Origin: Iris pallida
Lineage: Eukaryota; Streptophyta; Magnoliopsida; Asparagales; Iridaceae
Length of the DNA stretch: 64,000 nucleotides
Reading direction: 5' to 3'
Assembly (NCBI GenBank): GCA_029216955.1
Contig: JANAVB010004068.1
Span: 1 to 64,000, forward strand
This document shows positions 55,456 to 64,000 of the stretch, in pieces. Position 1 is the first letter of the stretch; each line of letters begins with the position of its first letter. Below the pieces are notes generated by a model. It made no database searches, was not told the origin of the DNA, and saw only the letters and a program-made list of their open reading frames with translations. The position numbers and the translations under genes were made by a program.

Positions 55456-56248
55456 TTTCCAGATGTTTTCCCAGAAGAACTTCCAGGTATGCCTCCAGAG
55501 CGGGAGATCGAGTTCACTATAGACTTGATTTCCGGGACTGCCCCAGTGTCAGAGAGAGTCTACAGGATGGCGTCGTCAGAGTTGGAGATATTATACAAGA
55601 TGATTGAAGAACTCAGAACCAAGGGATTCATTTGTGCTAGTGGATCGCCTTGGGAAGCCCCGATGCTTCTTGTGAAAAAGAAGGATGGTACGTCCAGGTT
55701 ATGTGTTGATTATCGTACCTTGAACTCAGTGACAATCAAGAACAGATACCCTCTTCCGAGGATAGATGACTTGTTTGATCAACTCAAGGGGGCTTCAGTA
55801 TTCTCGAAGATTGATTTGCGCTCAGGTTATCATCAGATCAGAGTCAGAGAGCAGGACATCCCGAAGACAGCTTTTAGATCGAGATATGGGCATTAGAAAT
55901 TCCTTGTTATGCCTTTTGGAGCAACCAATGCGCCGGCAGTATTCATGGACCTCATAAATCGCATCTTCATGCCTTGCTTGGATCAGTTTGTGATTGTGTT
56001 CTTGGATGACATTCTGGTCTACAGCAAGAGTGAGGCGGAGCATGAGCAGCATCTCCGTATAGTTCTTTAGATCCTCAGAGAGCACCAGTTATATGCCAAG
56101 TTCAGTAAATACGAGTTCTGGCTCGATCGAATTTCGTACTTGGGTCATATCATCACTCGAGGAGGAGGAGAAGTGGATCCCCAGAAGATTGTGGCTATTG
56201 AGTTATGGCCAGTGCCCAGCCAGTTGCAGAGGTTCATAATTTCTTAGA
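55456..56248 (+). pseudogene. Reverse transcriptase of D
   Basis: [20 protein letters not shown] leads to [79 protein letters not shown] at 55,894 interrupts before [19 protein letters not shown]. The catalytic motif is FLDD (55,999-56,010). A second TAG at 56,068 fits a CAG to TAG change. [20 protein letters not shown] follows, and a frameshift near 56,210 breaks the link to RNase H. Confidence 0.92.
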
Positions 56249-56815
56249 TTGGCCGGCTACTACCGGCGGTTTGTTTCGGATTTTGCTCGAATTTCAGCGC
56301 CATTGACGCAGTTGACCCGCAAGGATGCGCAGTTTACTTGGACATCAGAGTGTCAGAGTTCTTTCGAGCAGTTGAAGCGAGGCCTGATAACAGCTCCTAT
56401 TCTCACGCTTCCAGATGGGATCGGAGGATTCTCAGTATACTGTGATGCTTCAGGCAGAGGTTTAGGATGTGTTCTGATGCAGCATGGGAAGGTAATAGCT
56501 TATGCGTCACGACAACTTCGTGATCATTCGAGGAATTACCCAACCCATGACTTGGAGCTGGCAGCAGTGGTGTTTTTCACTTAAGTTGTGGAGGCACTAC
56601 TTGTATGGAGACAGGGTGGAGATTTTCATCGACCACAAGAGCCTGAAGTATGTTTTTACCCAGAAGGATCTTAACATGCGTCAGAGAAGGTGGCTGGAGC
56701 TTCTTGTAGATTATGATGTCAACCTGCAGTATCATCCTGGGAAGGCCAATGTTGTTGCGGATGCATTGAGCAGGAGAGCAGGAGTTTATTTTCTAACAGC
56801 GCGACCAGAGCTGTT
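56249..56815 (+). pseudogene. RNase H of D
   Basis: The reading [20 protein letters not shown], then [40 protein letters not shown] and [20 protein letters not shown], followed after a frameshift at about 56,580 by [40 protein letters not shown] and [11 protein letters not shown]. The RNase H catalytic residues are visible (YCDAS, HDLELAA, TDHKSL-type IDHKSL, ADALS). The domain removes the RNA strand after reverse transcription. Confidence 0.9.
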
Positions 56816-58325
56816 AGCAGATCTTCAGAAGATGGGTATTGAAGTTGTTCTCCCTTCCAGTGTGGCCTTGATGGCCGGTATGCAAGTTCAGTCCACTATA
56901 GTCGAGAGGATCCGGATGGCGCAGTCGACAGATTCTAAGCTTCAGCGACTCAGAGCAGAGTGTGAGACAGGACGAAGACCAGAGTTATGCATTCATGAGG
57001 ATGGTACACTTCGACATGGTAAGCGTCTTTGTGTACCCAGCAGAGATATCCGGCAGAAGATCATGTCAGAAGCGCACAGTTCGCAGTATTCCATCCATCC
57101 CGGCAGTACGAAGATGTACCGTGATATCCGGCAGCATTTCTGGTGGAATGGCATGAAGCGGGAGATAGCTCGGTTTGTCTCTCGGTGTTTGGTTTGCCAA
57201 CAAGTTAAAGCCGAACATCAGAGACCGGCTGGACTTCTTCAGCCCTTACCGATTCTAGAATGGAAGTGGGAGCATGTGACCATGGATTTTGTGACTGGAC
57301 TACCTAGATCCCCAGCTAGTAGAGATGCTATCTGGGTTATAGTTGACAGGCTCACGAAGGTGGCTCACTTTCTTCCATTCAGAGTTGGTCAGTCGACGGC
57401 TCAGTTAGCAGAGATGTACCTCAGGCAGATTGTCAGATTGTACGGTATGCCAGTTAGTGTCACCTCGGACCGAGATTCAAGATTTACGTCGCACTTTTGG
57501 CGTAGCTTGCAAGAGAGTTTGGGAACTCATCTCCAGTTCAGTTCAGCATATCACCCGCAGACAGATGGCCAGTCGGAGCGTACGATCCAGACTCTTGAAG
57601 ACATATTGCGGTCTTGCACAGTTGACTTCGGTGGTTCATGGGAAGATCACTTGCACCTGGTGGAATTTTCGTACAATAACAGTTTCCATGCCAGTATCCA
57701 GATGGCACCGTTCGAGGCACTGTATGGTAGAAAGTGCAGATCTCCGCTAGCCTGGGATGATGTTGGAGAGAGACAGATGCTCGGTCCAGAAATGAGTGCC
57801 CAGATAGTTGAAGTGGTCTGGCGAGTCAGAGATCATCTTCGAGTTGCCCAAGAACGCCAGCGCCATTGGGCCGATTCTCATCGGCGCCCTCTCGAGTTTT
57901 CGGTCGACGATCATGTATTCCTGAGGATTTCGCCTAACCGTGGCGTCATTCGTTTCGGCATACGGGGCAAGCTTAGTCCTAGGTATATAGGACCGTTTGA
58001 CATTCTGGAGCGAGTAGGAGATGTATCCTATCGTCTCGCTCTTCCACCGTCGCTAAGCGAGGTGCATGACGTGTTCCATGTATCCCAAGTACGACGGTAT
58101 ATCCCGGACCCGAGCCACATCCTGGATCATTCGGAATTGGATGTTGGTACCAACCTTTCGTATGAGGAGAGGCCCGTGTCTATATTGGACCGGAGAGAGA
58201 AGATCCTCAAGAACAAGACTATCAAGTTAGTCCGAGTTACTTGGGGTTATCACTCTTTGGGGGAGTCAACGTGGGAGCGTGAGGATGATATCCGATCGCG
58301 ATATCCCGACTTGTTTGACTCGTGA
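56816..58325 (+). CDS. Integrase with C-terminal chromodomain of D
   Basis: This is the open end of a 607-codon frame that begins at 56,502 in RNase H. It has the HHCC finger ([10 protein letters not shown] ... RCLVCQQVK, about 57,070-57,200), the core with D, D and E ([33 protein letters not shown]), [20 protein letters not shown], the [20 protein letters not shown] segment and a chromodomain-like end ([20 protein letters not shown] ... [17 protein letters not shown]) to 58,322. Chromodomain-bearing integrases of Tekay elements direct insertion to heterochromatin. No stop breaks it, but it lacks its own start because it is part of the polyprotein. Confidence 0.93.
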
Positions 58326-58447
58326 GATATAATATCTTTCTTATGCCTCATGCCTTCGATTCCTTGCTTGAATGAGTGATTGTATGCCTAGTTATAGCTT
58401 GCATGTGATTAATATAGCTTGTCATTGCTCCTCTATCCTCTTGATTA

Positions 58448-58484
58448 AATTTCGAGGATGGAATTTTTTTAAGGCGGGTAGAGT
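58448..58484 (+). promoter_or_regulatory. Polypurine module of D
   Basis: AATTTCGAGGATGGAATTTT leads to TTTAAGGCGGGTAGAGT directly before the 3' LTR. The same module, with small changes, adjoins the LTRs of A (35,768), C (20,904) and F (63,732). Confidence 0.8.
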
Positions 58485-60290
58485 TGTAATGCCTGTGGTT
58501 CGTATTACGTATTTCTGGAATACGTGTACGTATTTATTCTTGTATTGCATGATTTCCTTGCTTAATTTCCTCCCTGGGCTTAGTTTATTCTTGGTTTGGG
58601 TTGGCTTGGTTCGGTTTGGGATTGCTCTTGGTTCATCATGAACCAAGGGGTGAACCCCTACCTACCACCACCACTCATATTATTACCTATTCTTCTTCTT
58701 TCTCTCTTCATTAATCTCTTCTTCTTCTTCCATTTACTCCCTTCACCTACCAGAGAGAGAAGAGAGAGGTCTAGGCAAGTGCAACTTGCTTCCACAAGAG
58801 AGCCCATTTTTATTGTTCCATTAGCTTCTTCTCTTGTTTCTAAGACACATTAGAACTTGTCATTTTCCATTTTGAGGCTTTAATTTTTGTAGATCTAGAA
58901 ACTAGTTATTTTCAGATTTTGGTGGTTTGATCTATCAAACTTCTTAGTTTTCAAGTTTTGATGGTTCCATGTTGTAGAGAATTTTATTCTACCCAATTTT
59001 GACCTTTGAAAAGTTGGATTTGGACTTATTTTGACCAAGTTATGGACTTTTGAAGCCTTGGGTTCAACCATGGAGTTCCTGCTGATTTGGAGGAGATAGT
59101 GAGCAGTGTGCGCGAGCTTTTTAGCTTGCGCCACTGAGCTGCACGCACTCTTTTGCAGCGCAGTCTGTCTCATACGCTGCCTTTTGGAGGCGTATGTCTT
59201 GTATACGCTGCCTTGACAAGGAGTCGTATGGACCTCATACGCTGCCTTGACAAGGAGTCGTATGGACCTCATACGCTACCTTGACAAGGAGGAGTCGTAT
59301 GGACCTCATATGCTGCCTTGACAAGGAGTCGTATGGACCTCAGGCGCTGCCTTGAAGAGGAGTCGTATGGAGTACATACGCTGCCTTTTGGAAGCGTATG
59401 TCTTACATACCCTGACTTGAGCGCAGCCTGACCTGAGCGTAGCCTGACCTGAGCGTATCCTGACTTGAGCGTAGCCTGACCTGAGCGTAGCCTGACTTGA
59501 GTGTAGCCTGACCTGAGCGTAGCCTGACTTGAGCGTAGCCTGACCTGAGTGTAGCCTGACCTGAGCGTAGCTTGACCTGAGCGCAGCCTGACTTGAGCGC
59601 AGTCTGACTCAGGCGCAACCTGATGTTTAGGCGCAACTGGACCTGACCCTACTTACCCTGGATCTTCTATAGCCCTGTATATTGATATTTTATTAGATAT
59701 TTAACGTCCATTTTATATCCTTACGCCTTTTGTCCTGAACTTGATAATCACGAATTTACTTGATATGTTTGGAATTGATAATTGAGCATGATGTGCTAGT
59801 GACCCGTAGTGGTGCACTCCTGACATAATAACCTGACATGAACGGATAGTGGCCTGTCGTGACGCACTCCTGACAAGTATACTTGGCATGATAACCTGAC
59901 ATGATTATCTCGAATAGCTGTTGCGACGGCTACCTGACATGACATGACCTGTATAATTAATCTGGACACCGTGGGCGATTGTGTTTGTATAAATAAACCA
60001 GTCCTGTCTTGCATCATGTCTAGGATAGGGACTCCTGAGTACCACGATCAGGAGTACCTACTAAAATGGACTAAGGCTAATAACTAGATTAATACATTAG
60101 TCATGACGAGATTTCCGAGCTACAGGCAATCCCGTTACCTGGGCACGCCTTGGGATCTGTAGCCTGCCGTCGAGTAGGGCACATTTCCAGCACACTGTCA
60201 TGTGTTGCACCCTTCAAGCTACCTAAGGGTACATTCGTTTCCTACGATGTCTGCCCCCGCTCTCCAGTATTCTGGTTCTGCGGCGTGACA
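58485..60290 (+). mobile_element. 3' LTR of D (shortened)
   Basis: It starts and ends like the 5' LTR but is 843 bp shorter. Relative to S the sequence jumps from TACATTCGTTTC to CTACGATGTCTGCCCC at about 60,241, a deletion of roughly 1 kb that removes the stem-loop. It keeps about 75 bp (59,662-59,735) that the 5' LTR lacks. The last 50 bases before GCCTG match. Confidence 0.93.
59170..59630. repeat. Hairpin and 16-bp arrays of the 3' LTR of D
   Basis: This is the counterpart of 51,548-52,030. The hairpin array has the same order of variant units. The 16-bp array has two units fewer (12 versus 14), equal to one 32-bp T/C dimer, and extra changes such as GAGTGTAG. Confidence 0.88.
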
Positions 60291-60295
60291 GCCTG

Positions 60296-60836
60296 GTAGG
60301 ACGCCTGGTGTACTGCAATGATCAAGATGGCACAAATTATGACTTCAGTGCAACAACTATGCAAGGTGACCTCTGATGTCAGCACGGACGGTTCCATTGG
60401 GTCCAGAACGGTCAAATTACTTAGGTTCGACATAAGGTGGGCTCGAAATGGGCGATGGAATAGGAATATTAGGATTGGTTACAGACAGGAGGAAAATCGA
60501 AGAAATTTGCGTAAACAATACTTATAATATTTTTAGAAAATATTTATAATACGCGAAAACTAGATTTTTTTATGAGTTGAAATATTCTTAGGAAATTACT
60601 TAAATTATTAAAAATCGTTCTACGCTAAATTTCTCTAGTTTGTAAAAATATGCTTCTAGATAAAAAAACTACACTCCATAAAAGAAAACACATTTAAGTA
60701 ATATTCAAAAATATTAATAAATAAATAAAAACTATATCTTGTCAAGTATATCTTTAGATAGATCCTTGAAAGTCTAGAAAATTTTATTAGGACAAATCCT
60801 AATTTTGTCAAACTTAATTTAGGTCCAAAACCAAAA

Positions 60837-60882
<46 letters not shown>

Positions 60883-63057
60883 TATATATATAATATATTA
60901 TATATATTTAAGTACATAAGATATAAATTTCCAAAATAATATTTAACCTCCGTACTACTAATAGCATTACACGTAAGGATAGTAATAAAATACGTAATAA
61001 TTATTATCATATATATTTTCAAAATTTTATACCAGTAATCATACAAAAATAATAATAATAATAATAATAATATAATAATAATAATATAATAATAATATAA
61101 TGATTAACAAAACCCAAAAAAAGAAAAGAAAAGAAAGAAATAAATAAATGAAAAATAATAATAATAATAAAACTTAACAAAGCTGGTTCTCCTGAGGAGA
61201 ACACTTTCTTCACACAAAAAAACGCAATAGAGAGAGAGAAAGGAAAGAAATGGTACGAGCGGCGGAGGGGCTGTTCGTGAGAGCGGCGGGATCGGAGTAA
61301 CGCGGCGGCGGCGAGGAACGGCGGGGCTGCGGCCGCGCGCGGCGCGCTTGGGCCGAGATGGCCGGGGTTCGGCGGCGAGCGGGCAGTCGCTGCGGCAGAT
61401 CGGTGGGTTTCCGGCGAGAGGAGGGTTTGGGGAGTCGGAGTGGAGGGCGGTCGGTCGAGAGGCGGTGGCTCGCGCGGAGATGCGGAAAAGGGGGCTGTTC
61501 GAGGCTCGGGCGGAGGAGTGGATCGGGGAGGCGCGCAAGGGGCAGCGCCGATGGCCGGAGGAATTGGCGGTAGAAGTCGACCGGGCGCTGTCCGAAACAC
61601 GGCCGACGGAGTCGGGCTAGCCGGCGGAAACGCGACGGAGGGGAGTTTCGACTTGTGCATGCGGCGAATGGGGTTTTCGGTCACGGCACAAAGGAGGGCA
61701 GGTTGGAGGAGCGTGCGCGCGCGGAAGGGCGACGGATGCGGGTGTGCTCCCAACGGCGGCGACGGTGTAGGTAAGAGGTTTTCTTATGTGGTGGTAGCTA
61801 TATGTGTTTGTTGGCGGCGTCTCGGTGTGGCACCGGCGGCTAGGTCGCCGGGACTGGGTATAGGTGGCGGTGGTCCGGGTTAGTGGTAGTGGTCGAAAAT
61901 TTTGGGCTGCTGGAGTGGCGGGCACGATCGGGGTGTCGTCAGCTTTGACGAGGTGAGGCGGTGATTTTGTGGTAGTGGTGGTGGTATGGAGGCTGAAAGT
62001 CGGAGAGTTGCGAGGGTGGCGTTGGCCGGGGTGGTCGGGACAAGGTGGAGACGGCGACGGTGGTCTCTGTGAAGTTTTGGTGTTGGTGACGATGGTGTGT
62101 GTTGGAGTTGGACATGGTGGTCTGAGGTGGCTGGCTGGAGACGAGGAATCAGGGTCGGTGACCGTTAGGGAGGAGGAACGGGTGGCCAGGAGATCGACAT
62201 AGGGCTGGACGTGGCTGACGCGAGTGGGGACGCGGTTTAGACTAGGGATTAGATTTAAGGATTTATTAGTGTCAGGGTGTCCGACACGGAGAAGGAGAAT
62301 GTAGATGTAAACTATGGAATAAGATTATGGATGGTGGAACACGGACACGATGCACGCACGTTGGAGAATTATTTATGGGTGTGAATTGTGGAGAAATTAA
62401 TAAAAAGTTGGAGGAGTACCTGCCTATTTATAGGATGTGGAAATTCCCAATTGGATAAAAATTAGGATTCCTTTAAACCCAATTTAGATATTTTTTAATT
62501 TAATTTAAAATCAATCCAAATCTAAATACAATCAAATTTAAATCTAATTAAATTTTTAGTTTAAAAATTTCAAATGGGATAACTCAAATTTCAAATATTT
62601 AACTATTTAAATAAATCCATAGATTCAAATCAAGATTTAAATGCCACAATAATTTAAAAAATATTTTCTAAAATACTAGTAATATTAATTTCAAAAATTA
62701 TATTTAAAAATAAACTAATAAATAATTATAAATATATATGTATGCACAAATAATGTTTACATAATTATGTTTTTCCTAGTATACCATAAAATATTATTTA
62801 TGATTAATAAATGCTAAAAACAAAAGGCTTTTTACAGCAAGAATAATAATTATATATAATTTAGAAAGGGTATAATTAAAATAGAAAAATGTTTTTCTAA
62901 AATATGTACGTTCGCACATATTCGCACTCGACGAGCAAGAAAAATAAAATTTCGTGCGCGACGTACGATACGACTACGCGACGTACAATACAATAAATTT
63001 TTTTAAATCAGTACTAAATTTAATATAAAATATAGTAGAAAATTTAGGGGTTTTACA
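60296..63057 (-). mobile_element. 5' LTR of C, second part
   Basis: It continues the LTR after D and matches 18,166-20,903: microsatellites at 60,832-60,906 and 61,048-61,100, the GC island at about 61,240-62,210, and the TATA box at 62,423-62,434. It ends TTTTACA at 63,057, followed by the TCTTT duplicate. Confidence 0.92.
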
Positions 63058-63062
63058 TCTTT

Positions 63063-63731
63063 GCCGACACAGACTGAAGGGAGGGCGCTGCCATGGTCGT
63101 CGAGAGATCGCCTCGCTACTGGGACTCGTTTTGCCGCTCACCGCCACTGTCACCGACTCGTCTCGGAGATCTGCCGTCTTCTTACCCGTGCACTGTCGGA
63201 AGAAGTGGCGCACCGCCCATCGATCGAGATGTCCCCATTATAGCCGAGTAGGTGGACGACTCCTCTCGCCGCTGTTGCTGACTCGCAAGTCGTGCGACAT
63301 CTCCACCATGGCCGCGGTCAGTGTTCCGATCGGCTAGGGTTCTCGAAATTTTTTGAGGAAGGGGATTATGAAGGAGTAGCTCAGCTCTCCTCAGTGAAAC
63401 CGAGAGTGAGGAATTTAGCTCTCTCTCTCTCTCTCTTCACTGAGAGGAAAAATAAGAAAAAATGGATTTAAGCATTAAACCCCCCACTAATGGTCTATTA
63501 ATACTTAAGCCGTTACCCTTTTCACTTGTTGCATAAATCTTAAGAAATCAGTTAAAAAAATTGGGGACCACCAATAGTTGGTTACAACAAATTTTTAAAA
63601 ATTGAAATCTTGCTCTAATTCAATTCCCTCCAAAAATAATTATAAAACTTATTTGGAAATCAATTAAACAATTTAATCATTAATCAGAAAACAGATTTAA
63701 GATTTTGAAAATACTGGAAATGTAGAGTGAC
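63063..63731 (-). mobile_element. Element F 3' LTR, right part (U3 side)
   Basis: It follows the TCTTT duplicate and ends AATGTAGAGTGACA at 63,731, the complement of an LTR start TGTCACTCTACATT. It contains a GC-rich stretch (63,063-63,330) and a CT run (63,418-63,440). No gene is apparent; the short open frames (63,061-63,337) have no recognised domain. Confidence 0.8.
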
Positions 63732-64000
63732 AAATCTCCCCCTTAAAATAATTTCGTCCTTGAAATTCAAAGGTGCAAAAAAAATTTTAATTGAGACAAG
63801 AGTTGAAAACGACAATTTAATTGATGTGTGAAATAAAGTCAATTCTAGTTATGGCTAGAAAATAGTTTATTCGGTCACGCTCAACGAAATTTCAATATCC
63901 GGTAAGATCATCAGGTACAAAGTATAAAATATAGGCACAAACAAGATTTTTTAAATATGACCAGAGATGGGACATGAATGACTTAGCATGACGAATTCAA
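63732..64000 (-). mobile_element. Element F internal region, start
   Basis: The - strand next to the LTR reads AATTTCAAGGACGAAATTAT then TTTAAGGGGGAGATT, the polypurine module shared with A, C and D. The rest to the window end is AT-rich and non-coding. The remainder of F lies outside. Confidence 0.8.

Larger units (their letters stand above)
50864..60290 (+). mobile_element. Element D: complete Tekay-like chromovirus (Ty3/gypsy)
   Basis: Two LTRs start TGTAATGCCTGTGG and end GGCGTGACA, and GCCTG is duplicated at 50,859-50,863 and 60,291-60,295. The interior has gag, protease, RT, RNase H, integrase and a C-terminal chromodomain in the usual order, followed by a polypurine module. The protein set matches Tekay/Del chromoviruses. 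About eight stops or frameshifts make it defective, although the last 607 codons are open. Its LTRs differ mainly by large deletions (2,649 versus 1,806 bp). Confidence 0.94.

Noticed and set aside
61019..61753. 244-codon frame on the - strand with a Pro/Arg-rich start and hydrophobic end
   Set aside because: It starts at TTG, crosses a GC island and then microsatellites, and the same region of the partner LTR (19,238-19,609) does not stay open. Composition explains it.
63061..63337. Host exon at the right end of the window
   Set aside because: The GC-rich frames lie within the LTR of F, which is bounded by a polypurine module at 63,732, and no domain is seen.

Overview
This is plant nuclear DNA made entirely of transposable elements nested inside one another. 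I see no host gene, rRNA, tRNA gene or CRISPR. The elements point to a large flowering-plant genome: Ty3/gypsy chromoviruses of the Tekay/Del type, a Tat/Ogre-type Ty3/gypsy element with two RNase H domains, a plant L1-type LINE and a tRNA-derived SINE. The species cannot be named from this sequence. Nearly all coding regions carry stops and frameshifts.

Layout, from the oldest host inwards. A LINE (6,438-10,176, + strand) is broken on its left by Tekay-like element G (internal part 688-4,018, LTR 4,019-6,437, - strand), which is itself entered by the LTR of element H (1-687, +). On its right the LINE is broken by LTR element E (starts 10,177, +). E is broken in gag by F (- strand, 3' LTR 14,404-63,731). 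The LTR of F is broken by C (- strand, 16,790-63,057). The short internal region of C holds B, a Tat-like element (+, 21,177-48,647), and the right LTR of C holds D, a complete Tekay-like chromovirus (+, 50,864-60,290). B carries a solo LTR, S (-, 21,195-23,979), in its 5' LTR and a 10.7-kb non-coding LTR element, A (-, 31,969-42,646), in its pol gene. One LTR of A contains a SINE. The chain LINE > E > F > C > B > A > SINE is seven levels deep. Four insertions have perfect 5-bp target duplications in the window (A GTGAC, B AATGG, C TCTTT, D GCCTG) and S has one with a single mismatch (AAAGT/AAAAT). The other ends of E, F, G and H lie outside the window.

How the parts relate. D and G are autonomous-type elements with gag, protease, RT, RNase H, integrase and, in D, a chromodomain. 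A and C have very long LTRs (3.7 and 4.1 kb) and no recognisable protein domain. They nevertheless share with D a 19-bp block just inside the 5' LTR, and with D and F a polypurine-tract module, so the D-type machinery is a plausible helper. B has a complete Tat-type set plus an upstream ORF, two G-patch-like segments around its protease and two antisense ORFs between pol and the 3' LTR.

The most unusual signals are: (1) a stem-loop 500-750 nt before the 3' end of the LTR in families H, E/F, C, S/D and A, with different stem sequences and, in C and S/D, the same loop; (2) at least 35 copies of the 7-mer TTTACGC or its complement in the non-coding parts of B; (3) unrelated tandem arrays at the same place in related LTRs, one built of hairpin units; (4) the shared priming-end modules across families with unrelated LTRs.
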